This document shows, piece by piece, positions 1-10,095 of a stretch of DNA of 64,000 bases. Position numbers and translations under genes: made by a program. The notes below the pieces were generated by a model. It was not told the origin of the DNA, ran no database searches, and worked only from the letters and a program-made list of their open reading frames with translations. Source of the DNA: Actinomycetospora termitidis (lineage in GTDB: Bacteria > Actinomycetota > Actinomycetes > Mycobacteriales > Pseudonocardiaceae). Position 1 is the stretch's first letter; each line of letters opens with the position of its first letter. The stretch is from assembly GCF_030286555.1 (NCBI RefSeq), contig NZ_JASVWF010000001.1:1302001-1366000 (forward strand), read 5' to 3'.

Positions 1-2
1 CC

Positions 3-341
3 GCCGTCGCCACCGTCATCCTGGGCGCCGGGCTCGCCTCCACCGCGGGTGTCGCGATGGCCCACGAGCACCACGGCGACGCCGGCAAGAGCTGCTCCAA
101 CGCCGCCGCGGCCAAGAGCAGCAACGGTGCCGACAAGACGCTGGGCGACACCACCGGTGGGGACCAGGACTTCGCCCTGGACAACACCTGCGACATCCTC
201 AACGGCAACGAGATCCTGAGCGACAACAACGCCGCCACCGCTGGCACGATCACCAACGGCGACACCACGACGGTGGACGAGACCTCGACCGACACCTCCT
301 CCTCCAGCATCGTCACGACCCTCACGGGCCTGCTGGGCTGA
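3..341 (+). CDS. Small secreted Cys-pair protein, paralog 1 of 6 (5' end cut by window)
   Basis: The frame is open from the window edge and reads straight into a signal peptide (hydrophobic run ending GVAMA, then HEHH), so the true start lies outside the window; the in-frame ATG at 57 is inside the signal sequence and is not the start. The mature protein has HEHHGDAGKSC, then SLGDTTGGDQ-like and NTCDILNGN blocks, a run of Asn/Gly turns, an NGDTTT motif, a Ser/Thr-rich stretch and a hydrophobic tail ending LTGLLG. Exactly two cysteines are visible in the mature part. The family is not one I can name; secretion by the general pathway is the only firm inference. It is followed by a hairpin at 359-429. 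Confidence 0.8.
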   Translation, partial: AVATVILGAGLASTAGVAMAHEHHGDAGKSCSNAAAAKSSNGADKTLGDTTGGDQDFALDNTCDILNGNEILSDNNAATAGTITNGDTTTVDETSTDTSSSSIVTTLTGLLG

Positions 342-358
342 GCGAGCCTCCTCTCGTC

Positions 359-429
359 GGGCCGGACCACCACGCACTGCCCCGGGTGCCCCCGGGGCTC
401 AGCTCCCCAGCTGCGTGAGGGTCCGGCCC
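359..429. terminator. Nested inverted repeat after paralog 1
   Basis: GGGCCGGACC (359-368) pairs perfectly with GGTCCGGCCC (420-429). The enclosed segment holds a second GC-rich palindrome (CCCCGGG...CCCGGGG). The position 18 bases after the stop codon suits a terminator. Confidence 0.6.
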
Positions 430-563
430 TTCGTCCGTCCGTCACTCTTTCGGCGGGCCTTGCAAAAATCGCGTACAACGCCGCCGTGATGCGGCGATAC
501 CCCTCACGAGACCGGAACGCGATCTGCTTTCCGGGCAGAGCCGGAACTCGTGGGGGAACAGTC

Positions 564-914
564 ATGCAGAACATCCTCGGTCGTGCCGCCGTCGCCGCCG
601 CCGTGGTCGGTGTGGGAATCGCCTCGACCGCCGGAATCGCGAGCGCGGCGCCGTCGGGATCGTGCTCGAACTCGGTCAAGGCCGTCTCGAAGACGTCGGT
701 CGGTCGCACGCTGGGCAACGTCACCGGCGGGTCGCAGACCATCAACGTCTCGAACTCGTGCCACAACGGGAACGGCAACGTCTACGGCAGCGGGAACAAC
801 ACCGCGTCCGGGGGCGGGACGATCCGCAACGGCGACCAGACCACGATCAACCGCACCATCACCCGGACCACGTCCATCGACGCGTTCTTCGGGCCGGGCT
901 TCCCGTTCAACTGA
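564..914 (+). CDS. Small secreted Cys-pair protein, paralog 2 (divergent member)
   Basis: 116 residues. ATG at 564 is chosen over the in-frame ATG at 486 because GGGGGA lies just upstream and the signal peptide starts cleanly (MQNILGRAAV..., cleavage probably after ASA). The mature chain keeps the family's two cysteines with the same spacing (33 residues inclusive) and the TGGSQTINVSNSC / NGNGNVYGSGNN / IRNGDQTT pattern. It lacks the His-rich N-terminus, has far fewer acidic residues than its neighbours, and ends in an aromatic tail (FFGPGFPFN) rather than a Ser/Thr tail. The repeated hydrophobic-Asn-Gly pattern suggests stacked beta-strands, as in beta-solenoids or functional amyloids; this is inference. 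Confidence 0.8.
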   Translation: MQNILGRAAVAAAVVGVGIASTAGIASAAPSGSCSNSVKAVSKTSVGRTLGNVTGGSQTINVSNSCHNGNGNVYGSGNNTASGGGTIRNGDQTTINRTITRTTSIDAFFGPGFPFN

Positions 915-928
915 CCCACTGCACGACG

Positions 929-962
929 ATGGCCGGTACCCGCACTCGCGGGTGCCGGCCAT
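929..962 (+). terminator. Intrinsic terminator of paralog 2
   Basis: Fifteen-base arms (929-943 and 948-962, left arm ATGGCCGGTACCCGC) with one G-T wobble and an ACTC loop, followed by TTCTCGTT. This is a textbook strong hairpin 14 bases after the stop. Confidence 0.85.
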
Positions 963-1107
963 TTCTCGTTCGGGCGAAACGCGCTCGGACTTCGTGACGG
1001 CGGGCGGCGCGGTCCCGTTGGGCCGGACGATCCCGCCGTCCGCCCGGTGCCCCCGAGCGCCGCGGAGGCGGGGACGTCCGTACCGACGACCCGGGGGTTC
1101 CACCATC

Positions 1108-1449
1108 ATGTCCGTCTTCCGCAAGACCGTCCTGGCCAGCGCGATCCTGGGTGCCGGCCTCGCGTCGACCGCGGGCGTCGCGACCGCGCACGAGCACCAC
1201 GACGCGGGCAAGAGCTGCTCCAACGCCGCCGAGGCCGCCTCGAAGAACTCCTCGGGCAAGTCGCTCGGCGACACCACGGGTGGCGACCAGGACCTCGCGG
1301 CCTCGAACACCTGCGACATCCTCAACGGCAACCAGATCCTGAGCGACAACAACGCCGCGACCGCCGGCACGATCGTCAACGGCGACACGACCGACATCAC
1401 GCGCACCCGCACCAGCTCCGACACGAGCACCACGACGACGGCGAGCTGA
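1108..1449 (+). CDS. Small secreted Cys-pair protein, paralog 3
   Basis: 113 residues. ATG at 1108 opens MSVFRKTVLASAILGAGLAS..., a typical Sec signal peptide with likely cleavage after VATA, leaving HEHHDAGKSC at the mature N-terminus. The body (SLGDTTGGDQ, NTCDILNGNQ, NNAATAGTIVNGDTT) closely matches paralogs 1 and 5. It ends in a low-complexity Ser/Thr/Asp tail without the hydrophobic Leu-Gly end of paralogs 1, 4 and 6. It lies between terminator hairpins at 929-962 and 1476-1516, so it is probably a single-gene transcript. No function can be assigned. Confidence 0.85.
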   Translation: MSVFRKTVLASAILGAGLASTAGVATAHEHHDAGKSCSNAAEAASKNSSGKSLGDTTGGDQDLAASNTCDILNGNQILSDNNAATAGTIVNGDTTDITRTRTSSDTSTTTTAS

Positions 1450-1475
1450 CGCAGGTCCCCACCGCGCCACCCACC

Positions 1476-1516
1476 GGGCCGGTGTCCGATCCCCACCGGG
1501 GGGCGGGCACCGGCCC
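1476..1516 (+). terminator. Terminator hairpin after paralog 3
   Basis: GGGCCGGTGTCCG (1476-1488) pairs with CGGGCACCGGCCC (1504-1516) with one wobble; it starts 27 bases after the stop. Confidence 0.75.
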
Positions 1517-1723
1517 GTCGTCGTCGCACGGGAAGGGTGTCCGAGAAAAGCGTGGAGAAATAGGCCGAAAGCGCAGAGGTCTCGACGTGGAATTCACGAA
1601 CGGGCGAACGTCGTGATTGTCCCGTGACCCGGCAATGGGCCATCCGTTGACTGCGACGTGGCCGATCATGCGTCGCATGGAACGGCGCACGACGACCGAC
1701 GACGACCTTCGGGGGAATACCAC
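1517..1723 (+). promoter_or_regulatory. Upstream region of paralog 4
   Basis: About 200 bases without a gene. A -35-like TTGACT lies at 1647-1652, followed by a 13-base palindrome CATGCGTCGCATG (1667-1679) where a -10 or operator would sit. No convincing -10 was found, so the promoter call is tentative. Confidence 0.3.
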
Positions 1724-2143
1724 ATGTCGATGCTGCGCAAGACCGTTCTCACCACCGCGATCATCGGGGCCGGCCTCGGTTCCATGTCCGGTGCCGCCTT
1801 CGCGTGGGACAACCACGGGCACGGCGACGCCAAGGGCTGCTCGAACGAGATCGCCGCGGCGGCCGAGAACGGCTCGGGCGACTCGCTGGGCGACACGACC
1901 GGCGGCGACCAGGCCCTCGACGCCAGCAACGTCTGCGACATCCTGAACGACAACTCGATCGGCAGCGAGAACAACGTCGCGACCGCCGGTGGCGCCATCC
2001 GCAACGGCGACCTGACCGACATCACGCGGACCTCGACGTCCACCTCGACCGAGACCACCGACACCACCGCCCCCGCGCCGGCCGCCCCGGCCGCCCCGGG
2101 CGGGCTGGACCTGGGTGGCCTGCTCGGTGGCCTGCTCGGCTGA
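1724..2143 (+). CDS. Small secreted Cys-pair protein, paralog 4
   Basis: 139 residues, the longest of the array. ATG at 1724 follows GGGGGAATACCAC, and the signal peptide MSMLRKTVLTTAIIG... is cleaved probably after AFA. The His-rich patch is altered (WDNHGHGDAKGCS). The two cysteines, SLGDTTGGDQ and NVCDILNDN blocks are kept. After a Thr/Ser-rich stretch it has an Ala-Pro linker and a hydrophobic C-terminus, LDLGGLLGGLLG, which could anchor to a membrane, lipid or mycolate layer, or self-assemble (inference). Only 43 bases separate it from paralog 5, with no hairpin, so these two are probably co-transcribed. Confidence 0.85.
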   Translation: MSMLRKTVLTTAIIGAGLGSMSGAAFAWDNHGHGDAKGCSNEIAAAAENGSGDSLGDTTGGDQALDASNVCDILNDNSIGSENNVATAGGAIRNGDLTDITRTSTSTSTETTDTTAPAPAAPAAPGGLDLGGLLGGLLG

Positions 2144-2186
2144 GTCCGGGGCCCTGCCCGTCCGTCTCGCTCCCTGGGAGAACCTC

Positions 2187-2546
2187 ATGTTCCGCAAGAC
2201 CCTGATCGCCACCGCCGTCGTCGGCGCCGGCCTCGCCTCCACCGCTGGTGTCGCGATGGCCCACGAGCACCACGACGCCGGCAAGAGCTGCTCCAACGCC
2301 GCCGAGGCCGCCTCGAAGAACTCGTCGGGCGACTCGCTGGGTGACACCACCGGCGGTGCGCAGGCGCTCGACCTCAGCAACACCTGCGACATCCTCAACG
2401 GCAACAAGATCGGCAGCGGCAACAACGTCGCGTCGGCGCTCGGCACGATCGTCAACGGCGACACGACCGACATCACGCGCAGCTCGACGACCACCGACAC
2501 GTCGGACGAGTCGACGACGGTGACGCCGCCGGCGCCGGCTCTCTAG
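2187..2546 (+). CDS. Small secreted Cys-pair protein, paralog 5
   Basis: 119 residues. ATG at 2187 is preceded by GGGAG at good spacing; the in-frame ATG at 2115 lies in the previous gene. The signal peptide MFRKTLIATAVVGAGLAS... ends VAMA before HEHHDAGKSCSNAAEA. It is almost identical to paralog 3 through the cysteine-containing core, which points to recent duplication or gene conversion. The C-terminal tail is Ser/Thr/Asp-rich and ends PPAPAL. Transcription probably stops at the perfect hairpin at 2586-2613. Confidence 0.85.
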   Translation: MFRKTLIATAVVGAGLASTAGVAMAHEHHDAGKSCSNAAEAASKNSSGDSLGDTTGGAQALDLSNTCDILNGNKIGSGNNVASALGTIVNGDTTDITRSSTTTDTSDESTTVTPPAPAL

Positions 2547-2585
2547 TCGCACTCCCCGGACGGGTTCGCCCCGTTCGGAGCAGGA

Positions 2586-2613
2586 GGGTGGGCCGGCGAC
2601 CGCCGGCCCACCC
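2586..2613 (+). terminator. Perfect 12-bp hairpin after paralog 5
   Basis: GGGTGGGCCGGC (2586-2597) and GCCGGCCCACCC (2602-2613) with a GACC loop; it begins 40 bases after the stop codon. Confidence 0.8.
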
Positions 2614-2706
2614 CGCTCCCCTCCGCCGTGGGTGCCCGCACCCACTGCTCCGTTCACTCCGCCCGGTCCCCGACCCCGGGCGCCTCACCCAGACCAGGGA
2701 GAACCC

Positions 2707-3066
2707 ATGTCCATGCTGCGCAAGGTCGTCGTCTCGACCGCCCTCCTCGGTGCCGGCCTCGGCTCGCTCGCCGGTGTCGCCTCCGCCCACGAGTCGGCCC
2801 CGGCCCAGGGCTGCTCGAACGTCGCGAAGGCGTCCGCCGAGAACGGTGCCGGCAGCACCCTCGGCGACACCACCGGTGGCGACCAGGACCTCGGCCTGTC
2901 GAACACCTGCGACATCCTGAACGGGAACGAGATCCTCTCGGGCAACAACGTCGCGACCCTCGCGGGCGTCATCACCAACGGCGACACCGTCACCGAGACC
3001 TCCTCCGAGGAGACCACCACGGAGTCGTCGATCGTCGAGACGCTGACGGGCCTGCTCCCGCTCTGA
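2707..3066 (+). CDS. Small secreted Cys-pair protein, paralog 6
   Basis: 119 residues. ATG at 2707 follows GGGAGAACCC. The signal peptide MSMLRKVVVSTALLG... is cleaved probably after ASA, leaving HESAPAQGCSN: one N-terminal histidine but not the HEHH patch. The core TLGDTTGGDQ, NTCDILNGNEILSGNN and ITNGDT matches the family. The tail is Glu/Ser/Thr-rich and ends IVETLTGLLPL, like paralog 1, so the array alternates between members with and without a hydrophobic C-terminus. A bidirectional hairpin at 3085-3126 closes the array. Confidence 0.85.
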   Translation: MSMLRKVVVSTALLGAGLGSLAGVASAHESAPAQGCSNVAKASAENGAGSTLGDTTGGDQDLGLSNTCDILNGNEILSGNNVATLAGVITNGDTVTETSSEETTTESSIVETLTGLLPL

Positions 3067-3084
3067 GTCCGCCACACACCGGGC

Positions 3085-3126
3085 AGCCGGTGTCCCCTCC
3101 TCATCACCGGGGAGGGGGCACCGGCT
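3085..3126. terminator. Bidirectional terminator closing the secreted-protein array
   Basis: Sixteen-base arms AGCCGGTGTCCCCTCC (3085-3100) and 3111-3126 pair with one wobble around a 10-base loop. The stem overlaps the last codons of the convergent minus-strand gene, so it can serve both. Confidence 0.8.
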
Positions 3127-3784
3127 GTTCGTCGTCCCGGGGTCCGTGCACCGGGAGCGCGTCGATCCACGGGTCCGTCGGGCCGTCCCAGTCCCAGCGC
3201 CGCATCTGGTCGCGGCTCCGGCGGCTCTGCAGGCCGCGGTAGAGCTCGTAGAGATCCACACTGACCACGCTGCGCACCGTGTCCGGCGCCGCGTCGTCGG
3301 GGCTGCGCCACTCGGTGCCGCCCGCGCGCACCACCAGGGTCTCCCGCCCGCGGATGCCCTTGATCACCTGGCGCACGAGGACGGACGCGGTCGACGCCCA
3401 GCCGTCCCACGGCGGCTGCGGGGCACCCAGGGACTCCGCGAGGTCGCCCTCGTGCACCAGCAGGTCGCCCAGCACGGTCACGGGTACCCGGCGGTCCTCG
3501 AGCGCGTCGGCGGTCGCGTCCACGTGCCGGTCCCACTCCGCGAGCAGGGTCGGGACGTCGACGCCGCGCCGGGCCGCCACGTGCGCGGCGGTCCAGTCCG
3601 GGCCGGCCAGGCCGGACGTGCGCCGGGCGGTCACGTCGGCGGCCGTCCCGACGAGGTGAGCGAGCAGGTCGCGCACCGTCCAGTCCGGGCACGCGGGCAC
3701 GACGCGCCCCGACCGGTCGTCAGGAAGATCCTCGACGAGCTCGACGACGCGGGCACGACCGGAGCGGTAGGCGTCGGCGAGCAC
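3104..3784 (-). CDS. Maleylpyruvate isomerase / mycothiol-dependent family protein (DinB-like)
   Basis: 226 residues from GTG at 3784 ([16 protein letters not shown]); the frame opens further upstream, but the extra 31 residues are an Arg/Pro-rich, non-family extension reaching into the upp promoter. The N-terminal half ([18 protein letters not shown], then [13 protein letters not shown]) carries the hallmark W-x-VRDLLAHL of the MDMPI_N/DinB_2 four-helix fold, where a His-rich site usually binds metal. The later [10 protein letters not shown] supplies the second conserved histidine. Family members are mycothiol-dependent isomerases or transferases or proteins of unknown chemistry; no substrate can be named. 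It is transcribed divergently from upp with under 100 bases between starts. Confidence 0.75.
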   Translation of the reverse strand: MLADAYRSGRARVVELVEDLPDDRSGRVVPACPDWTVRDLLAHLVGTAADVTARRTSGLAGPDWTAAHVAARRGVDVPTLLAEWDRHVDATADALEDRRVPVTVLGDLLVHEGDLAESLGAPQPPWDGWASTASVLVRQVIKGIRGRETLVVRAGGTEWRSPDDAAPDTVRSVVSVDLYELYRGLQSRRSRDQMRRWDWDGPTDPWIDALPVHGPRDDEQPVPPPR

Positions 3785-3879
3785 GGGCCCAGGCTTCCAG
3801 ACGGCGGGTCGGGCCGCGGACGGGTTCCCCCGTCCGCGGGAGGAGCCGGGCCGGCGGCGTCTCGGTAGGTTCCGCACCC

Positions 3880-4500
3880 ATGCTGCTCGTCGTCGACCAC
3901 CCGCTCGCCCGCGTGCGCCTGGCCGCCCTGCGCGACGCCCGCACCGACCGCGCCGCCTTCCGCGCCGCGGTCCGGGACCTGACGACGATGCTCGTCTACG
4001 AGGCCCTGCGCGACGCCCCGGTCACCGACGTGCGGGTGACGACGCCGGTGGCCGACACGACGGGCGCCGCGCTCGTGGCCCCGCCGGTCCTGGTGCCGGT
4101 GCTGCGGGCCGGACTCGGGATGGCCGAGGCCGCGCACGCCCAGGTGCCCGGCGCGCTCATGGGCTTCGTCGGCGTCGCCCGCGACGAGGAGACCCTGCAG
4201 CCCACCCCCTACATGGAGTCGCTGCCCGCCGACCTCGCCGGCCGTCCGGTGTTCGTCCTCGACCCGATGCTCGCCACGGGCGGCTCGATGGCCCACACCA
4301 TCGACCTGCTCACCGCGCGCGGCGCCGACGACGTCACCGCCGTCTGCGTCGTGGCGGCCCCGGAGGGGGTGGAACGGCTGCGCGCCGCCCACCCCGACGT
4401 GCGCGTGGTGACTGCCACCGTCGACGAGCGGCTCAACGAGTACGGCTACATCGTCCCGGGCCTCGGCGACGCGGGGGACCGGCAGTTCGGAGCGATGTGA
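3880..4500 (+). CDS. upp: Uracil phosphoribosyltransferase
   Basis: 206 residues, the normal length for UPRT. It converts uracil and PRPP to UMP in pyrimidine salvage. The PRPP loop is visible as [13 protein letters not shown] (about residues 124-136), with the upstream [10 protein letters not shown] segment and the C-terminal uracil-binding signature [12 protein letters not shown] (about residues 188-199). ATG at 3880 lies immediately next to the divergent gene's upstream extension, leaving almost no leader; translation may be leaderless or use a very short leader. metG follows after 52 bases. Confidence 0.96.
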   Translation: MLLVVDHPLARVRLAALRDARTDRAAFRAAVRDLTTMLVYEALRDAPVTDVRVTTPVADTTGAALVAPPVLVPVLRAGLGMAEAAHAQVPGALMGFVGVARDEETLQPTPYMESLPADLAGRPVFVLDPMLATGGSMAHTIDLLTARGADDVTAVCVVAAPEGVERLRAAHPDVRVVTATVDERLNEYGYIVPGLGDAGDRQFGAM

Positions 4501-4552
4501 CCGCCGTGTAGCCCGATCGGAAGCGGCTCGACGTCAGCGGGACAATGGAATC

Positions 4553-6349
4553 ATGAGCGAGTCCGTGCTGACCGCCGTCGCGTGGCCCTACGCGAACGGC
4601 CCCCGGCACATCGGCCACGTGTCCGGCTTCGGTGTGCCCTCCGACGTGTTCTCCCGCTACCAGCGGATGGTCGGCAACCGGGTGCTCATGGTGTCGGGCA
4701 CCGACGAGCACGGCACCCCGATCCAGGTGCAGGCCGACGCCGAGGGCACCACGCCGCGCGAGCTCGTCGACCGGTACTCCCGGGTGATCCAGGACGACCT
4801 GGTGGGCCTCGGCCTGTCCTACGACCTGTTCACCCGCACCTCCACCGACAACCACCACCGGGTCACCCAGGAGCTGTTCACGGCCCTGTGGCGCAACGGC
4901 TACGTCCTGCCGGAGACGACGCTCGGCGCGATCAGCCCGTCGACCGGACGCACGCTGCCCGACCGGTACATCGAGGGCATCTGCCCGATCTGCAACTACC
5001 CGCAGGCCCGCGGCGACCAGTGCGACAACTGCGGCAACCAGCTCGACCCGGCCGACCTCGGCGAGCCCCGGAGCCGCATCAACGGCGAGACCCCCGAGTT
5101 CCGCGAGACCGAGCAGCTGATGCTCGACCTCCCGGCGTTCTCGCAGTCGCTGCACCGCTGGCTGGACACGCGCACGCAGTGGCGGCCGAACGTCCTGAAC
5201 TTCAGCCGCAACCTCATCGACGACCTCCGGCCGCGCGCCATCAGCCGCGACATCGACTGGGGCGTGCGCATCCCGCTCGACGGGTGGCGCGACGCGCCGA
5301 TGAAGCGGTTCTACGTCTGGTTCGACGCGGTCATCGGCTACCTGTCGGCCTCGGTGGAGTGGGCCGAGCGCTCCGGCGACAAGGACGCCTGGAAGCAGTG
5401 GTGGCACGACCCGGAGGCCTCCGCCTACTACTTCATGGGCAAGGACAACATCACCTTCCACTCGGTGATGTGGCCCGCGATCCTGCTGGGCAACAACGGC
5501 GCCGGCGACCGGGGCGGCAGCCCGGGCGAGCTGGGCACGCTCAACCTCCCGACGGAGGTCGTCTCGAGCGAGTTCCTGACGATGTCCGGGTCCAAGTTCT
5601 CGACGAGCCGCGGCACCGTCATCTACGTCGGGGACTTCCTGCGCGAGTTCGGTCCGGACGCGCTGCGCTACTTCATCGCCGTGGCCGGGCCGGAGAACCA
5701 GGACACCGACTTCACCTGGGAGGAGTTCGTCCGGCGCACGAACTTCGAGCTCGCGAACGAGTGGGGCAACCTGGTCAACCGCTCCGTCTCGATGGCGGCG
5801 AAGAACGTCGGATCGGTGCCGGAGCCGACCCGGCCCGAGCCGGCAGACGCCGAACTCCTGGCGCAGTCGCGCGCGGCGTTCTCCACGGTGGGCGCCCACC
5901 TGGGCCACTCGCGCTTCAAGCAGGCGATCGGCGAGGCGATGCGCGTGGTCGGCGCGGCGAACGCCTACCTCAGCCACGAGGAGCCGTGGAAGCGCAAGGA
6001 CGACCCGGAGCGGCGCGACACGATCCTGCACACCGCGCTGCAGGTCGTGCAGGACGCGAACACGCTCCTGACGCCGTTCCTGCCGCACGCCGCGCAGAAG
6101 GTCCACGAGGCCCTCGGCGGCACCGGCGTGTGGGCCGCCCAGCCGCACCGCGAGGACGCGGGCGAGACCGGCATGGGCACGACGCACTCCGTGCTCACCG
6201 GCGACTACGCCGGCGAGCAGGCCCGCTGGGAGTCGACCCCGATCCCGGTCGGGCGGCCGCTGTCCCGGCCGACGCCGCTCTTCGCGAAGCTGGACACCGC
6301 GCTGGGCGAGACCGGGCCGTCCTGGGCGCCGATCAAGCCCGGTGAGTAG
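4553..6349 (+). CDS. metG: Methionyl-tRNA synthetase
   Basis: 598 residues. Charges tRNA-Met. The class I HIGH motif appears as [10 protein letters not shown] (about residues 19-28) and the KMSKS-equivalent as [11 protein letters not shown] (about residues 344-354). A knuckle with four cysteines (CPICNYPQ...CDNCGN, near 144-163) matches zinc-binding MetRS. The C-terminal anticodon-binding helical domain is complete; there is no C-terminal Trbp111-like extension. The last 8 bases overlap the tatD start, so the two are translationally coupled. Confidence 0.97.
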   Translation: MSESVLTAVAWPYANGPRHIGHVSGFGVPSDVFSRYQRMVGNRVLMVSGTDEHGTPIQVQADAEGTTPRELVDRYSRVIQDDLVGLGLSYDLFTRTSTDNHHRVTQELFTALWRNGYVLPETTLGAISPSTGRTLPDRYIEGICPICNYPQARGDQCDNCGNQLDPADLGEPRSRINGETPEFRETEQLMLDLPAFSQSLHRWLDTRTQWRPNVLNFSRNLIDDLRPRAISRDIDWGVRIPLDGWRDAPMKRFYVWFDAVIGYLSASVEWAERSGDKDAWKQWWHDPEASAYYFMGKDNITFHSVMWPAILLGNNGAGDRGGSPGELGTLNLPTEVVSSEFLTMSGSKFSTSRGTVIYVGDFLREFGPDALRYFIAVAGPENQDTDFTWEEFVRRTNFELANEWGNLVNRSVSMAAKNVGSVPEPTRPEPADAELLAQSRAAFSTVGAHLGHSRFKQAIGEAMRVVGAANAYLSHEEPWKRKDDPERRDTILHTALQVVQDANTLLTPFLPHAAQKVHEALGGTGVWAAQPHREDAGETGMGTTHSVLTGDYAGEQARWESTPIPVGRPLSRPTPLFAKLDTALGETGPSWAPIKPGE

Positions 6350-7199
6350 GAAGGACCGGGTCCCGCCGCCGGTCCCGGAGCCCATCCCGGGCGGGGTGGT
6401 GGACGCGCACACGCACCTCGACGCGTGCGGGGCGACCGATCCCGACACGTTGAGTCAGGTCCTCGACCGCGCGGGCACGGCCGGGGTCACGGCGATGGTC
6501 ACGACGGCGGACGACCTCGCCTCCGCGCAGTGGGCCGCCTGGGCGGCCGGGACCGACCCGCGGGTGTTCGCGGCGGTCGGACTGCACCCGACCCGGTCGA
6601 ACGACCTCGACGACACCGCTCGGGCCGAGATCGAGCGGCTGACGACGCTGCCCCGGGTGGTCGCGGTGGGGGAGTCCGGGCTGGACGACTACTGGACCAC
6701 CCGCCGGGAGGACTGCGCGCCGCTGGAGGTCCAGCGCGAGGCCTTCGCGTGGCACGTCGACCTCGCCAAGCGGACCGGCCTGCCGCTGGTGGTGCACGAC
6801 CGCGAGGCGCACGACGGCATCGTCGACGTCCTGCGCGCCGAGGGCGCCCCGGAGACCGTGGTGTTCCACTGCTTCTCCGGCGGCCCCGAGCTGGCGCGCG
6901 TGTGCGCCGAGCAGGGCTGGCTGATGTCGTTCTCGGGCACCGCGACGTTCCGCAACGCGAACGCCGCCGACCTCCGCGAGGCGGCCGCCCACGCCCCGGC
7001 GGAGCTCGTGCTGACCGAGACCGACGCCCCGTTCCTCACGCCGCACCCGTTCCGCGGTAGGCCGAACGAGCCGTACGTGATCCCCCATGTGGTGCGAGAC
7101 CTCGCGGAGCTGCGTGACGAGGCGCCCGAGGAGCTCGCGGCGGCGGCCACCCGGAACGCCCAGCGGACCTTCCGACTGGACGAACACCCTCAGCCGTGA
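6342..7199 (+). CDS. tatD: TatD family metal-dependent DNase
   Basis: 285 residues, GTG start overlapping the metG stop by 8 bases. TatD proteins are TIM-barrel, two-metal 3'-5' DNases. Ligands visible in order: DAHTHLD (residues about 21-27), VGESGLDDY (Glu), VVHDRE (His), VFHCFSGG (His) and [13 protein letters not shown] (Asp). All expected metal ligands are present, so it is predicted to be active. The metG-tatD pair in front of rpfB and ksgA is a common actinobacterial arrangement. Confidence 0.95.
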   Translation: MSRKDRVPPPVPEPIPGGVVDAHTHLDACGATDPDTLSQVLDRAGTAGVTAMVTTADDLASAQWAAWAAGTDPRVFAAVGLHPTRSNDLDDTARAEIERLTTLPRVVAVGESGLDDYWTTRREDCAPLEVQREAFAWHVDLAKRTGLPLVVHDREAHDGIVDVLRAEGAPETVVFHCFSGGPELARVCAEQGWLMSFSGTATFRNANAADLREAAAHAPAELVLTETDAPFLTPHPFRGRPNEPYVIPHVVRDLAELRDEAPEELAAAATRNAQRTFRLDEHPQP

Positions 7200-9015
<1,816 letters not shown>

Positions 9016-9037
9016 GCGCGCCGCCGCCACGGCGCGC
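9016..9037 (+). terminator. Short GC hairpin after rpfB
   Basis: GCGCGCC (9016-9022) and GGCGCGC (9031-9037), 8-base loop, right after the rpfB stop. Only 7 bp, so termination may be partial. Confidence 0.35.
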
Positions 9038-9108
9038 GGGCGGGCCCTGGGATCATGGACGACGTGATCCCGGGGCCCGACCAGGGCGAGCGCAGCGACG
9101 GGAGAGCC

Positions 9109-9945
9109 GTGCGTCTGCTCGGGGCCGGTGAGATCCGGGCGCTGGCCGCGGAGCTCGACGTGCGGCCCACCAAGAAGCTCGGTCAGAACTTCGTCCACGA
9201 CGCCAACACGGTGCGCCGCATCGTCCGGCTGGCCGACCTGGCCCCCGACGACGTCGTCCTCGAGGTCGGCCCCGGGCTGGGCTCACTGACCCTCGCGCTG
9301 CTCGACCGGGCCGCGTCCGTGGTGGCGGTGGAGATCGACCCCGCCCTGGCCGGTCGGCTGCCCACGACGGCGGCCGAGCACGCCCCGGACCGTGCCCTGC
9401 ACGTCGTCACCGCGGACGCGCTGCGGATCACCGCGGCCGACCTGCCGCAGGCGCCCACGGCCCTCGTCGCGAACCTGCCGTACAACGTCGCCGTGCCGGT
9501 GGTGCTCCACCTGCTCGCCGAGCTGCCGGACCTGCGGCGCGGCCTGGTGATGGTGCAGTCCGAGGTCGCCGACCGGCTCGCCGCGCGGCCCGGTGACGCG
9601 GCCTACGGGGCGCCCAGCGCCAAGCTCGCCTGGTACGCCGACGCGCGCCGGGCGGGCCCGGTGCCGCGGGGCGTGTTCTGGCCCGTCCCCGGCGTCGACT
9701 CGGCCCTCGTGGCCTTCACCCGCCGCGCCACGCCGTCCGGACGGCGGGAGGACGTGTTCGCGGTCGTCGACGCGGCCTTCGCGCAGCGGCGCAAGGGCCT
9801 GCGGGCCGCGCTGGCGGGGTGGGCCGGCTCGCCCGCGGACGCCGAGCGTCGACTGCGCGCGGCCGGGATCGACCCGACCACGCGCGCCGAGCGGCTCGGG
9901 ATCGAGGCGTTCGCGGCCCTCGCGGCGACCCCGCCCACCGGTTGA
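9109..9945 (+). CDS. rsmA: 16S rRNA dimethyladenosine transferase (KsgA/RsmA)
   Basis: 278 residues from GTG 9109, chosen because GGGAGAG sits five bases upstream and actinobacterial KsgA proteins start at (L)LGxxEIRxLA. The in-frame ATG at 9055 adds 18 polar residues. It dimethylates two adjacent adenosines near the 3' end of 16S rRNA during small-subunit assembly. Signatures: [13 protein letters not shown]-binding [11 protein letters not shown] (about 50-60), VEIDPAL, and catalytic [10 protein letters not shown]. In many actinomycetes ksgA is directly followed by ispE; here two minus-strand CNNM genes lie between them. Confidence 0.95.
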   Translation: MRLLGAGEIRALAAELDVRPTKKLGQNFVHDANTVRRIVRLADLAPDDVVLEVGPGLGSLTLALLDRAASVVAVEIDPALAGRLPTTAAEHAPDRALHVVTADALRITAADLPQAPTALVANLPYNVAVPVVLHLLAELPDLRRGLVMVQSEVADRLAARPGDAAYGAPSAKLAWYADARRAGPVPRGVFWPVPGVDSALVAFTRRATPSGRREDVFAVVDAAFAQRRKGLRAALAGWAGSPADAERRLRAAGIDPTTRAERLGIEAFAALAATPPTG

Positions 9946-9992
9946 GCGAAGGGCCCCTTCAGTCGGATAGACGGGCCGTGGGCGCCCTTCGC
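9946..9992. terminator. Hairpin with GCGAAGGGC arms after ksgA
   Basis: GCGAAGGGC (9946-9954) and GCCCTTCGC (9984-9992), perfect 9-bp stem starting right after the ksgA stop. It shares the CGAAGGGC core with the longer repeats at 10023 and 34446. Confidence 0.6.
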
Positions 9993-10022
9993 CAGTGGCA
10001 CGGACCCGCCGTCGGGACCGAG

Positions 10023-10067
10023 CGAAGGGCCCCTCCGCTCGATCTACTCGAGCGAAGGGGCCCTTCG
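10023..10067. repeat. Long palindromic repeat / bidirectional terminator, copy A
   Basis: 19-base arms (10023-10041, CGAAGGGCCCCTCCGCTCG; 10049-10067) with one mismatch around a 7-base loop, between convergent ksgA and the CNNM gene. The left arm plus the next base matches 18 of 20 positions of the arm at 34446-34465, so this is a dispersed repeat and not a local hairpin. Confidence 0.8.
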
Positions 10068-10095
10068 GTCAGCACGCGACGGCCGGCGGAGGCGC

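Noticed and set aside
3-3066. Identification of the array as chaplins or rodlins
   Set aside because: Small size, secretion and Cys pairs are similar, but the chaplin and rodlin sequence signatures are not present; kept as unknown family.
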